Under the pieces are notes generated by a model. The model ran no database searches, was not told where the DNA came from, and saw only the letters and a list, made by a program, of their open reading frames with translations. A program made the position numbers and the translations under genes. A DNA stretch of 64,000 nucleotides from Marinisporobacter sp. (GTDB taxonomy: Bacteria > Bacillota > Clostridia > Peptostreptococcales > Thermotaleaceae): assembly GCA_025210525.1 (NCBI GenBank), contig JAOARP010000003.1, forward strand, positions 1-64,000, read 5' to 3'. Shown here piece after piece: positions 32,784-42,169 of this stretch; the stretch's first letter is position 1; each line of letters opens with the position of its first letter.

Positions 32784-34529
32784 ATGAATTTTTCAAAGAA
32801 GAAAGTTATAGTTAGTACCATATTATTAACCGTGCAACTACTAGCAAGTAGTGTATATGCAGAGTTTGACAATCAATTTACAAAATTCCTTCCTAAAGGA
32901 AAACAGTATCATTTTGAATACGTTAGAGATGTAGAAACAGATTATAATGGCAATGTATATGTACAAGATTCAAATGATCAATCTATTTATATAATAGATC
33001 CACTAGGCAATCAACGATCAAAGCTAGAATTAAAATCAGATGATGTATTTAAATATAAAGATATAGGTGGTATAGCAGTAGATCATAAAGGATTTATATA
33101 CATAACAGACAAAAAGAATAATAAAATGCAAAAATATGACCCATCAGGAAAAATCCTATTAGAATTTGGACAAGAAGGAAAGCTTAACAAACCCAATGAT
33201 GTAGAAGTAGACGGTGAGGGAAATATATATGTTGTAGATACAGGAAATAACCAGATCAAAAAATTTGATTCATCAGGAAATTTAGTAGCTACGTGGGGAA
33301 GCTTTGGGGACAAAAGTGGACACTTTAACAAGCCAAGTGATATAGCAGTAGATGATCAAGGAAATATGTATATAGCAGATACGGACAATAGCAGGGTACA
33401 AAAGCTTGATAATCAAGGAAACTTTTTACTAGAAATGAGTGTATCAAAACCAAATAGATTTACACCTATAAATGTTGAAGTAAGCAGTAAAGGATATATC
33501 TATGTTTTAGATGAAAATAATAGTCTTGTTGAAAAATTTGATGCATCTGGAAAGTTTATTTCAGAGTTCAAAAAATATAAAGATAGCTGGTATAATGTCT
33601 GTGGAGTGGCAGTAGATCAGGAAGAAAATATTTATGTTGGAGATAGCGCATATAGAAGCATACATAAATTTAATGGGATGGGGAATTACATCCTAGACTG
33701 GGGAAATTCAGATACAATAGGTGGAAAATTTGATTGTCCAATGGATATGACCATAGACATTAAAGGAAATATATTTGTAGCAGATGAAGGAAATCAAAGA
33801 ATACAGAAATTTAATGCTTCAGGAGACTATATACTAGAGTGGGGAAATCGCAAAGAAAAAGAAGAAAAGACATTTCTTGAACCTTGTGCAGTAGCAGTAG
33901 ATGACGAGGGGAATGTGTATGTAATTGGGGGAGAAGGTAAAATATATAAATATGATACATACGGCAATTATCTATTAGAATGGGGAGATGATCAGGAACG
34001 GGAATTACCAGGAAATTTTGATGATCCTTGTGATATTGCCATAGATCACGAACAAAATATATATGTGGCAGATATGGAAAAGCGTAGCATACAGAAGTTT
34101 AATAAATCAGGAGAATTTTTACTTGAGTGGGGGAATAAAGAAGAAATAAAGCTAAAAGAACCAAGTGGTGTAGCAGTAGACGCATATAATCATATATATG
34201 TTTCTGATAGAAAAGAAAGCAAAATATACAAATATGATTCAAAGGGCAACTTTATTAGGCAATTTGGAAAGCTTGGATCAAATCCAGGAGAGTTTAAAAA
34301 ACCAAGTGGCGTAGCAGTAGACAGCAAAGGAAATATATATGTAGTAGATTATGGAAATAAGAGAGTGCAAAAAATTGATTCAGAAGGAAATTATTTAGCT
34401 GAATGGGTACTTTCAGAAGATGGACAAAATCTATTTAAGTTTCCCTATGGCATAGCAATAGATGATAAAGACAATGTATATGTAGTAGATCGAGGTTATC
34501 ATAGAATCATGTTTATAAGTGGTAAATAA
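32784..34529 (+). CDS. Secreted NHL-repeat beta-propeller protein
   Basis: 581 residues with a signal peptide ending near VYAEF (residue 28). The rest is NHL repeats of about 42-48 residues of the form GVAVDxxGNIYVxDxxNxRIQKFxxxG, for example residues near 95, 145 and 500; roughly 11-12 can be counted. NHL proteins form six-bladed propellers for protein or sugar binding, so this could be two propellers. No anchor or catalytic domain follows. It has its own promoter and a recurrent hairpin terminator eight bases after the stop. Function unknown. Confidence 0.9.
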   Translation: MNFSKKKVIVSTILLTVQLLASSVYAEFDNQFTKFLPKGKQYHFEYVRDVETDYNGNVYVQDSNDQSIYIIDPLGNQRSKLELKSDDVFKYKDIGGIAVDHKGFIYITDKKNNKMQKYDPSGKILLEFGQEGKLNKPNDVEVDGEGNIYVVDTGNNQIKKFDSSGNLVATWGSFGDKSGHFNKPSDIAVDDQGNMYIADTDNSRVQKLDNQGNFLLEMSVSKPNRFTPINVEVSSKGYIYVLDENNSLVEKFDASGKFISEFKKYKDSWYNVCGVAVDQEENIYVGDSAYRSIHKFNGMGNYILDWGNSDTIGGKFDCPMDMTIDIKGNIFVADEGNQRIQKFNASGDYILEWGNRKEKEEKTFLEPCAVAVDDEGNVYVIGGEGKIYKYDTYGNYLLEWGDDQERELPGNFDDPCDIAIDHEQNIYVADMEKRSIQKFNKSGEFLLEWGNKEEIKLKEPSGVAVDAYNHIYVSDRKESKIYKYDSKGNFIRQFGKLGSNPGEFKKPSGVAVDSKGNIYVVDYGNKRVQKIDSEGNYLAEWVLSEDGQNLFKFPYGIAIDDKDNVYVVDRGYHRIMFISGK

Positions 34530-34536
34530 ATGATTG

Positions 34537-34582
34537 AAAAAAGGTAGAGTACTTCTTAAGGGGAAGGAAATATCTTTTTTTT
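34537..34582 (+). terminator. Recurrent AGTACTTC hairpin, copy e
   Basis: AAAGGTAG-AGTA-CTTC, loop TTAAGGG, GAAG-GAA-ATATCTTTTTTTT. The outer stem has G-U (GGTA with TATC) in place of G-A-T-A, a structure-preserving change. Confidence 0.9.
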
Positions 34583-34649
34583 ACAATTCAAATATTATTT
34601 TTGATATAATAAAAATAAAGCAAATGATTCATAAAGGACGTGAAATGTT

Positions 34650-35591
34650 TTGACAAAGAAGCATGACTTTGATATAGCATGGAAATCTATATTAGAAGCT
34701 TTTGAAATAGAAATCGTAGAATTGTTATTTCCAGAAATATTTGAAAAAATTGCATGGGAATTAGGAACTGAATCATTAGATAAAGAATTACAAGAAATAC
34801 AAAGAGAAATATTTGATAAGGATAGTAGTGAAACAATTATATCAGATAAAATTATAAAAGTAAGGCTGAAAAATGAAGAAAGTAAAATATTGTTTATCCA
34901 TGTGGAAGTACAAAGCTATAGTAGTGGACATGAAGTTTTTGGAGAAAGAATGTTTAGATACTTCTATAGGATATGGGATAAATTTAGATATAAATATGAA
35001 GATTATTCAGAAATAGTAGCAGCAGCCATATATACCTATAAAGGAAATCGAGGGAAAGATAAAAAATATGTATATAAACTACCAGAGATGAAAAAAGAAA
35101 TATTAGTATACAATTTTAGAACCATAGATGTAGAAAAAATCAAGTTTGAAAATATAAGTAAAGACAATCCATTAAAATTAGTTTTTAAAATGGCAAAAAG
35201 GCTATTAGAAATAGGTGCTACAGACGAAGAAATATACAAGACGAAAATAGAATTAGCAGAAGAATTAAGAGGTTATGACAAAGTAAAAAATAACGAGCAG
35301 ATCAAGGCTTTAGTAGATTTTTTAGAATATCTATTCTTAATTCAAGACCCAATATTAGAGAGTAAATATGAATCATATAAAAAAGCAATGGGAGGTGTAT
35401 TTGATATGAGTATTGATGAGATAAGAAAAATACACTACACACAAAAAGGAAGAGAAGAAGGCGAAAGGAAAAAAGCAATTAAAATAGCTAAAAACTTATT
35501 AAAAATGGGATTAGATATTGAACAAGTAGCGAAGGCTTCAGAACTTGGTGTAGAAGAAGTAGAAGAGATCAAAAAGAAAATGATTCATTAA
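34650..35591 (+). CDS. Rpn-family PD-(D/E)XK nuclease/transposase-like protein
   Basis: 313 residues. The N-terminal segment HDFDIAWKSILEAFEIEIVELLFPE and the nuclease core KVRLKNEESKILFIHVEVQS, with an ExQ in place of ExK, match the Rpn (recombination-promoting nuclease, PDDEXK_2 type) family. The C-terminus is a helical tail with GREEGERKKAIKIAKNLLKMGLDIEQVAKASELG, typical of these proteins. Start is TTG at 34650 behind AAGGACGTG; the ATG at 34645 is out of frame. A second copy of the tail alone lies at 44625-44798 and a deleted relative on the minus strand at 60785. Rpn proteins nick DNA and promote RecA-independent recombination; activity here is inferred. Confidence 0.85.
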   Translation: MTKKHDFDIAWKSILEAFEIEIVELLFPEIFEKIAWELGTESLDKELQEIQREIFDKDSSETIISDKIIKVRLKNEESKILFIHVEVQSYSSGHEVFGERMFRYFYRIWDKFRYKYEDYSEIVAAAIYTYKGNRGKDKKYVYKLPEMKKEILVYNFRTIDVEKIKFENISKDNPLKLVFKMAKRLLEIGATDEEIYKTKIELAEELRGYDKVKNNEQIKALVDFLEYLFLIQDPILESKYESYKKAMGGVFDMSIDEIRKIHYTQKGREEGERKKAIKIAKNLLKMGLDIEQVAKASELGVEEVEEIKKKMIH

Positions 35592-35605
35592 TATCCATAA
35601 TTATA

Positions 35606-35643
35606 AAGGTAGAGTACTTCTAAGGAAGGAAATATCTTTTTTT
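35606..35643 (+). terminator. Recurrent AGTACTTC hairpin, copy f
   Basis: AAAGGTAG-AGTA-CTTC, tetraloop TAAG, GAAG-GAA-ATATCTTTTTTT, 15 bases after the Rpn stop codon. Confidence 0.92.
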
Positions 35644-35849
35644 ATTATGTAATAAAATCATTTTTGAAAGAATTCCTAGAAATATTCCAAATGAAAAATA
35701 GCAAAAAATAAACACTCATAGGATTATACAAAATGTAGAGATGAAAAGAAAAAATAAGAAAAAAGCTAAACGAACGGCAAAATTTTACAAAATTTTTAAA
35801 TCTGATTGATTATAATGATCATAGAAAACAGAAGATCGAGGAGGAAGTT

Positions 35850-36815
35850 ATGGGAATAAAAAGTGAAAGAAGAGAATTATTAGGACTTTTTCATATATTA
35901 GGAGTTATGGTATTAGGAAGCTGTATAATCAGCATTTTAGCTCTTATGCAGTCAAATGTCTTAAAGCTAGAACCTATTGAATTTATCATAGAAATATTAG
36001 GAGTGGCTAAACTTTTTGGTATTTTTATTATAATTTTTTCTATGATCAATATGAAGCAAAATCATCCAGAAAAATTAATACAAAATATTTTTAAAAAGGG
36101 CTGGTATTTTATTATTCTAAATATAGGATTGTTAGGGTATTACTTTGTCATAAATCATATGAAAATTGATCCGTTAGCTATAGGCTCTTCTTTTGATGCT
36201 TTTTTTTATTCAATTCCTATGACCACTATATGGTTGAATAATAAATTTTTAGATTCAGATAGGAAGATTGCATGGCAAAAGGCATGTGGTACATATAATG
36301 AACTTGAGAGTAAAAATACTTATTTATGGAGATTTAAGATTAATTTTTCAAGTCTAGAAAAACATTTTACAAGAGGGGATATATTAAAATATTCAAATTT
36401 TTGGGAAGGGCAAATATTTACATTAATATTTATTGGAATGATCGCTTTTACTCAGGAATTCCATGCATTTTTTCTACTTCTTTTGATCAAGCCAATTTTA
36501 TTTTTGATTGATTTTTTATTGAATTTAGTAGTTTCTTTAGAAGGAGAGTGTACAGGATTTTATAAAAAAACAAAGGGACGAAGCGGAGGCAGCTACTATT
36601 ATATATACATTATTACTAATTACGAAAAAAAGATGGAAATTAAATTGACAACAGATGAGGAATTATTTTTTGACGAAGGAAGTTATGTAAAAGTATATTA
36701 TACCCTTTTTTCAAAATATATATTGAAATATCACCTATCTTCAAAATGTGAAACATCCAACCGTGGTTTCAGGGCTTTTTCTATAAAAAATGAAAGCAAG
36801 AATATAAAATTATAA
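35850..36815 (+). CDS. Membrane protein of unknown function
   Basis: 321 residues. Hydrophobic segments near residues 12-32, 48-66, 86-104, and a pair at 195-235 suggest about five to six membrane spans, with the final 90 residues soluble and containing YYYIYIITNYEKKMEIKLTTDE and GSYVKVYYTLFSKYIL, a small beta-rich domain. I recognise no family. Good GGAGG ribosome site. It is flanked by hairpin terminator f and the AlbA-type gene at 36911. Confidence 0.8.
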   Translation: MGIKSERRELLGLFHILGVMVLGSCIISILALMQSNVLKLEPIEFIIEILGVAKLFGIFIIIFSMINMKQNHPEKLIQNIFKKGWYFIILNIGLLGYYFVINHMKIDPLAIGSSFDAFFYSIPMTTIWLNNKFLDSDRKIAWQKACGTYNELESKNTYLWRFKINFSSLEKHFTRGDILKYSNFWEGQIFTLIFIGMIAFTQEFHAFFLLLLIKPILFLIDFLLNLVVSLEGECTGFYKKTKGRSGGSYYYIYIITNYEKKMEIKLTTDEELFFDEGSYVKVYYTLFSKYILKYHLSSKCETSNRGFRAFSIKNESKNIKL

Positions 36816-36910
36816 GAATTACCAATAAATACAACGATCGAACAGTGGTAGAACCTATATCTAATAAAGTGTATAATATAGAAAAAGATAAGATAAAGGT
36901 GGAAATATAA

Positions 36911-38311
36911 ATGACCTTATTGCAGCAAATTCAAAGAGGAGAAAATAAAAAAATAGAGTTTAAAGAAAAATTTCCGGATTCTTTAAAAATTATCAAAACA
37001 GCCATAGCTTTTTCAAATGGAGCAGGTGGAAAGCTCATTATTGGTATAAAAGATAAAATCAATGAAATCGTAGGAATAAAAGATGATGAAGTCATAGAAT
37101 TACCAGACCGAATAGCGAATATTATTTATGATAGTTGTTATCCAAATATTATTCCAGAAATTTATATTACCAACATAGAAGGAAAAAATCTATTAGTAAT
37201 GGAAATTTTCCCAGGAAACTTAAAACCCTACTATATAAAAAGCAAAGGGAAAAGAAAAGGGACATATATTAGAGTAGGAGCTACCAATAAATTAGCAGAT
37301 GAAGAAATGCTATTAGAACTAGAAAGACAGAAAAGAAATATTTCATTTGATGAAGAGATCCTATATGATTATAATTTAAAAAATGCTGATTTAGAAGATC
37401 TAATGAAAGATTTAAGTAGTTTTTTAGACAAAGAGATCAATCAAAGAAGTCTTTTAAACCTTAAATTGTTAAAAGAAGAGAATGGAACCATTTATCCAAC
37501 AAGAGCTATTGCAATCTTATTAGGTGATAAAGAACTATTTGAATATGCTAGAATAAAATGTGCAAGATTTAAAGGAAATGATGTAGGAGAATTTATAGAC
37601 CAAAAGGAATTTACTGGACCCCTCTATGAACAAATTGAAAATGCTATGAATTTTGGTAAAATCTATATAAAAAAAGCAGGAAAAATTGAAGGAATACAAA
37701 GAACAGATACCTATGAAATCCCTATGATCGCTGTAAGAGAGGCAATTATCAATGCAGTTATTCATAGAGACTATAGTATTTCAGGTTCAGATATAAAATT
37801 TGCAATATTTGATGATCGAATAGAAATCATATCACCAGGATATTTACCAAAGACACTAGATATAGAAGACATAAAAATGGGTCGATCGGAAATCCGCAAT
37901 AAAGTTTTAGCAAGAGTATTCAAAGAACTAAGATTCATAGAGCAGTGGGGAACTGGAATAAGAAGGATTTTATCTGCTTGTAAAAGTGCAGGATTAAAAG
38001 AACCTATATTTGTAGAGTCGGGCATGTTTGTAAAAGCGGGGATTTATAAAAAAGAAACTAGGGATAAAGTAGCGATAAGTAGCGATAAAGTAGCGATAAG
38101 TAGCGATAAATTCAATGAAAAAGAATTGATCATCCTACAATACGTTAAAGAAAATGGTAGAATTACTAACGCTATTGCCAGAAAAATAACAGGATTATCA
38201 TCAGCTGGGGTACGAAAAGTTATAGCGAAATTAGTAAATAAAGACTTCCTTGAAGCCATAGGCGAAAGAAAAAGTAGATATTATATATTGATGGACAGAA
38301 CAAAAGAGTGA
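36911..38311 (+). CDS. Schlafen/AlbA-type ATP-binding protein (AlbA_2 plus HATPase_c_4)
   Basis: 466 residues. The N-terminal AlbA_2 domain starts EFKEKFPDSLKIIKTAIAFSNG and contains GGKLIIGIKDK and YIRVGATNKLAD. The middle has EIPMIAVREAIINAVIHRDYS and FDDRIEIISPGYLP, the HATPase_c_4 motif, and a C-terminal winged helix (ITNAIARKITGLSSAGVRKVI). A 21-bp direct repeat (38063-38110) encodes DKVAISS twice. These proteins are DNA-binding regulators or accessory factors. GAAATATAA precedes the ATG only weakly. A second, frameshifted relative is at 38728. Confidence 0.87.
   Translation: MTLLQQIQRGENKKIEFKEKFPDSLKIIKTAIAFSNGAGGKLIIGIKDKINEIVGIKDDEVIELPDRIANIIYDSCYPNIIPEIYITNIEGKNLLVMEIFPGNLKPYYIKSKGKRKGTYIRVGATNKLADEEMLLELERQKRNISFDEEILYDYNLKNADLEDLMKDLSSFLDKEINQRSLLNLKLLKEENGTIYPTRAIAILLGDKELFEYARIKCARFKGNDVGEFIDQKEFTGPLYEQIENAMNFGKIYIKKAGKIEGIQRTDTYEIPMIAVREAIINAVIHRDYSISGSDIKFAIFDDRIEIISPGYLPKTLDIEDIKMGRSEIRNKVLARVFKELRFIEQWGTGIRRILSACKSAGLKEPIFVESGMFVKAGIYKKETRDKVAISSDKVAISSDKFNEKELIILQYVKENGRITNAIARKITGLSSAGVRKVIAKLVNKDFLEAIGERKSRYYILMDRTKE
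38063..38110 (+). repeat. In-frame 21-bp tandem repeat in the AlbA-type gene
   Basis: GATAAAGTAGCGATAAGTAG plus C occurs at 38063-38083 and again at 38084-38104, followed by a partial GATAAA. It adds DKVAISS repeats to the linker before the winged helix. Repeat number could vary by slippage without breaking the frame. Confidence 0.85.
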
Positions 38312-38353
38312 AAAATGGTTTGGCGTTTATAGATGAAATTAAGATAAAAGATG

Positions 38354-38395
38354 AAAAAGATAGAGTACTTCTAAGGGAGGAAATATCTTTTTTTT
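38354..38395 (+). terminator. Recurrent AGTACTTC hairpin, copy g
   Basis: AAAGATAG-AGTA-CTTC, tetraloop TAAG, GGAG-GAA-ATATCTTTTTTTT, with a U-G pair in the upper helix. It lies 43 bases after the AlbA-type gene. Confidence 0.9.
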
Positions 38396-38727
38396 ATTTT
38401 ATTCATTACTTAATAATTAAAGAATTTGTTCAAAGTAAAAAAGCGCATAAAAATATTTTTTTAGAATGATTGGAATCATGAACTAGGCATGAAGGAGGAG
38501 AAGTTGCATAATTAAATAGAGCGTATGTTCTGTTAATGTAAACAAAATTTGAAAGAGCGCATTTAAAGAGGATCAAGTAGGATATATCAAGATGTGGAAG
38601 CTTAATATCTATAGTAAAAAGATAGAATTTTTCAAACACTTTTGATTATATAAGAAAATAATGATACAACAAAACCGAACGAATAAAATACGTTCGGTTT
38701 TGTTGTACTTAAAAGGAGTGATCGTCC
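38396..38727 (+). other. 332-base intergenic region with a 17-bp hairpin
   Basis: No supported gene. The notable element is a perfect 17-bp stem at 38665-38707 (TACAACAAAACCGAACG pairing with its complement across a nine-base loop AATAAAATA). It lies 21 bases upstream of the next start and could be a terminator, a regulatory hairpin or an operator; related GTTCGGTTTT motifs recur at 40078 and 41874. Confidence 0.65.
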
Positions 38728-40058
38728 ATGTTGGAACTATTCATACAAGGGGAAACAAAATATATAGAATATAAAAAAGAATATACAAAGACTCTATTAA
38801 AAACTATTTCTGCGTTTGCTAATTATCATGATGGTTATATTATTATTGGTATTGATGATTTCGGAAATATAATTGGTGTAGATAATTCTGATTCTGTAAG
38901 ATTAAGCATAGAAAATGCTGTTAATGACAATATTATACCAAAGCCATACTATGAAATAGAATGTAGAAAAAGGAATGGTAAATATGTGGTCATTGTAAAA
39001 GTTTTTAAAGGAGATAATACACCTATACAATCAATAACAAAGCATACAAGAGAATGGACACATCAACTGTAGCTGTTGATAAATTTGGATTTGAAGACTT
39101 AATTTTGAGAGGCAGAAATTTAAGCTATGAATCATTACCTTATAAAGAAGAAGCTCTTCATTTTCATATACTAGGAGATAAACTAAGAAAAAAATTAAAT
39201 ATAAGTATAATATCAGATGATATTTTAAAGTCTTTAGAACTAATTATAAAAAATGAATATACAAATGCAGCAGCGTTATTATCTGATGATAATCCCCTTC
39301 TAAATGCAAATGTTGCACTCATTAGATTTGATGGAGATTCAGTTTTAAATATTAAAGATCGAACTGTTTTGTCTAGTAGATCTATTATAGATCAGTTTGA
39401 TGAATGCATGAACTTTTATTCAAAGCACATCAATACTCGCGAAATCATTGAAGGAGCTTACAGAAAAACTATTGAGGATATTCCCAAAGTAGCATATAGG
39501 GAAGCAGTTGCCAATGCAATTGTTCATAGAGATTATTCAAGACGTGGGGAAATAAAAGTTGAGATTTTTGATAATAGGGTCGAAATAGTATCTCCAGGCG
39601 GTTTGCCTGTAGGTATTTCAGAAGAAGAATATTTAGATGGCAAAATATCAATACCTAGAAATAAAGTAATATCCGATATTTTCCTAAGAATTGGTATAAT
39701 CGAAAGGCTAGCAACAGGAATCAGAAGGATTAAAGAATACTATAAAGATAGCCCTGTCAATCCAAGCTTTGAGATTAGTGAAAATACTATTAAAGTAATT
39801 TTACCAAATATAAATAGTAACTCTAGAGAAACGGATTTTATGAATACAAGGAAAATGTTAATAGATGAACTCATTGGCAATGAAAAATCAATTGTTCAAT
39901 ATATACTAAGAGAAGGCAGTATTACTAGAAGAAAAGCAGAAACTATTCTTTCATTAAAAAAGACACAAACCATTTCCTTGCTCAATACATTGCAAGAAAA
40001 AGGTATCGTTATCAAAGTAGGAAGTGGAAAAGGAACCAAATATATTTTAAATGAATAG
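38728..40058 (+). pseudogene. Frameshifted Schlafen/AlbA-type gene (AlbA_2 and HATPase_c_4)
   Basis: The first frame (38728-39072) encodes the AlbA_2 domain: GETKYIEYKKEYTKTLLK, YIIIGIDDFGNIIGVDN and YVVIVKVFKGDNTP, then runs out of frame. The second (from about 39023) encodes YTINNKAYKRMDTSTVAV, DLILRGRNLSYE, then AYREAVANAIVHRDYS and FDNRVEIVSPGGLP of HATPase_c_4 and a C-terminal winged helix ending at 40058. Both parts continue the same protein, and the shift is explained by one missing base in the CCN codon near 39022. An ATG at 39054 could allow a truncated product. A sequencing error is possible. Confidence 0.82.
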
Positions 40059-40248
40059 TGGTCGAAAAGAAAATCCTTCGGTTTTCGTTCAATCATCGTT
40101 CGGTTAAAAGAGAAAGATACTGGTAGAACAAAAGTAGATCATAAAGGCTATATATGACATAAAAATGGGTCGATCTAGGTATTACTATCAATTGAATGAT
40201 TAAGAATGGAAAAGATAGAGTACTTCTAAGGAAGGAAATATCTTTTTT
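40046..40248 (+). repeat. 203-bp direct repeat, left copy
   Basis: From TTTAAATGAATAGTGGTCG at 40046 to the end of hairpin h, this matches 41842-42045 with few differences. It includes the last codons of the AlbA-type gene, GTTCGGTTTTCGTTC-type repeats, a reading-frame remnant IIVRLKEKDTGRTKVDHKGY and the tail KMGRSRYYYQLND, and the terminator. The two copies bracket the 40346 gene. Confidence 0.88.
40210..40248 (+). terminator. Recurrent AGTACTTC hairpin, copy h
   Basis: AAAGATAG-AGTA-CTTC, tetraloop TAAG, GAAG-GAA-ATATCTTTTTT. It lies at the end of the left 203-bp direct repeat. Confidence 0.92.
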
Positions 40249-40345
40249 ATTTTACAAAATCACAAAAATGGAGGAATTTATCAATCAAGAACGAATTTTA
40301 TAGCATTAAACTATCAATAAAAAACGATATATAAGGAGAATGACA

Positions 40346-41665
40346 ATGAAAAAAGAACATAAAAAGATTATAAATATTATTATAGGCATGATTTTGTATG
40401 CAGTAGTATTTTATTATGGAAGAGTGTTTGGGGATGGATATCATGATCTTAAGGGTCGCATGTACCATAATTTTGAAGATTTTGGGATAGAGCTTGAAGT
40501 ATTTAACGATGAACTATCAAAGATATTGATTTTAAATGAGTATGATCATTATAAAGAAAAAGTATATATGAATGAAAATATCAGAAAGGAGTTCTATAGA
40601 TCTAACTATAATGCATCAGATATGGGGAATGGACACTGGGCAACGGAGTATAATTTTATGTATGGGAATGTAAATGATGTAATACAAAACATTCTATCAG
40701 ATGAAAAAATTACTCCAACAGAAGAAAAATACTTAAAAAATTTATATGCTTATACAGAAGAATTAATCAAAGAATATAGACAAATCGTAGGAAATTCACC
40801 TGAAAGCTATAACTACAAAAAACAAAGAAAACTAGAAAAACAAATCGTAGATATATACAATGATTATTCTCAAAAAGCAGATGATTTACTATGTAGAAAA
40901 GAATACAGCTTTTTAAAAACATACCATGGAGATTTTAAACATATGGGCTTTAAAAAGGCAAAGACCTATTGTGAAGAAATTTTTTCAAAATTAGTACTGA
41001 ATCAAATACTAAAACACGATAACCAAGAAGATGTGAATCATAAAGAATATGTATTTAAGACTTCTTTGAAAGAGGGATTGCCATCAAACTTAAAACAACT
41101 TCAAAATGATCAGGCGGAATATGAAGTATCCTACAATAAAATAACAAAAAAGGTAAAGGTAAGAGCTACTAGCTATCATGTACCACCTAAAAGAAAAAAA
41201 GAATCTGAAATAGACAAAATAGCAGATGAAACCATCAAACAGTTTAATAAAAATGCAATCCAATACAAAAGAAAAGCAAAATACGATAAAACAAAGTTAG
41301 ATTATATAGAATATATGTATATAGAAAAAATAAATGATCTGTATGATGAGACGAAAAAAATAAAGATGGACATAACGGGAAATGGTCTTGTGAGTTACTT
41401 TGAAATTATGGATTTCAATGATCAAAAGATGATTATGCCAATTGTTACAAAAGAAGAAATTCTATCAAAAATAAATCCAAAAGCAACCATAAATGATTGT
41501 AACATAAAAAGAAATGAAAAAGGAAAGATAGAATATGTGGTAGATCTAACATACAAAGATACATTATATAAAGCTATATTTGATGGAGAAGATGGAAGTC
41601 TTACGTATTATAAGCGGTATATAAAGAAGACGAAGATGTTAACATATTCAGCGTGCTTTTTATAG
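40346..41665 (+). CDS. YpeB-like membrane-anchored protein with C-terminal PepSY domain, 3' end probably altered
   Basis: About 439 residues. A single transmembrane helix is at the N-terminus (KIINIIIGMILYAVVFYYG). The central helical region and the C-terminal YFEIMDFNDQKMIMP, ITKEEILSKINPKAT and YKAIFDGEDGSLTYYK segments resemble YpeB, a spore-germination protein needed for SleB lytic enzyme, with its PepSY repeats. The last 11 residues (TKMLTYSACFL) do not belong to this family, because the frame runs into a remnant of another gene at about 41644. AAGGAG precedes the ATG at 40346 by seven bases. sleB is not in the window. The family call is by pattern and moderate. Confidence 0.6.
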   Translation: MKKEHKKIINIIIGMILYAVVFYYGRVFGDGYHDLKGRMYHNFEDFGIELEVFNDELSKILILNEYDHYKEKVYMNENIRKEFYRSNYNASDMGNGHWATEYNFMYGNVNDVIQNILSDEKITPTEEKYLKNLYAYTEELIKEYRQIVGNSPESYNYKKQRKLEKQIVDIYNDYSQKADDLLCRKEYSFLKTYHGDFKHMGFKKAKTYCEEIFSKLVLNQILKHDNQEDVNHKEYVFKTSLKEGLPSNLKQLQNDQAEYEVSYNKITKKVKVRATSYHVPPKRKKESEIDKIADETIKQFNKNAIQYKRKAKYDKTKLDYIEYMYIEKINDLYDETKKIKMDITGNGLVSYFEIMDFNDQKMIMPIVTKEEILSKINPKATINDCNIKRNEKGKIEYVVDLTYKDTLYKAIFDGEDGSLTYYKRYIKKTKMLTYSACFL

Positions 41666-41850
41666 GATATTTATTTGCCAATACCTTTGTATTTCCTCTT
41701 ATTGAATATAAGGAATGGAAATATAAGATAAAAGAAGATCAAATTGAATTAAATTATGGTGTGCTTATAAAAACGAAAACCATTATTCCTATTTCAAGAA
41801 TTCAGTATATAGATATTGAGCAAGGACCTATTTATAGAAGATTTAAATGA
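41644..41850 (+). pseudogene. Truncated bacterial PH-domain (DUF304-type) membrane protein remnant
   Basis: The frame read from about 41644 encodes DVNIFSVLFIGYLFANTFVFPLIEYKEWKYKIKE, then ELNYGVLIKTKTIIPISRI and YIDIEQGPIYRRFK with a stop at 41848. This is a transmembrane helix plus the first part of a bPH2 (YdbS/YdbT-like) domain. Neither a proper start nor the rest of the domain is present: the 5' end is fused to the preceding gene and the 3' end is cut by the start of the 203-bp repeat. Confidence 0.8.
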
Positions 41851-42045
41851 ATAGTGGTCGAAAAGAAAATCGTTCGGTTTTCGTTCAATCATCGTTCGGT
41901 TTAAAGAGAAAGATACTGGTAGAATAGAAGTGGATCATAAAGGCTATATATGACATAAAAATGAGTCGATCTAAGTATTACCATTAATTGAATGATTAAG
42001 AATGAAAAAGATAGAGTACTTCTAAGGAAGGAAATATCTTTTTTT
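41842..42045 (+). repeat. 203-bp direct repeat, right copy
   Basis: Matches 40046-40248 from TTTAAATGAATAGTGGTCG through the terminator, with scattered substitutions. Its left end cuts the bPH2-type frame immediately after IYRRFK. The repeat pair spans a unit of about 1.8 kb that could be gained or lost by homologous recombination. Confidence 0.88.
42005..42045 (+). terminator. Recurrent AGTACTTC hairpin, copy i
   Basis: AAAAAGATAG-AGTA-CTTC, tetraloop TAAG, GAAG-GAA-ATATCTTTTTTT, identical in the core to copy h. Confidence 0.92.
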
Positions 42046-42169
42046 ATTCAAAAATATGTGGTAAAAGAAGGAATTTTGTCTATTATATAGAACAATTAAT
42101 AATAACTTTATCAATAAGAAAAAAGTACTATTTATCATATAAAAATAGCATTTTTTTAGGAGGGGTCCT

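Noticed and set aside
40046-42045. Insertion sequence or transposon between the 203-bp repeats
   Set aside because: No transposase, no terminal inverted repeats and no target-site duplication seen; repeats are direct and include coding ends.
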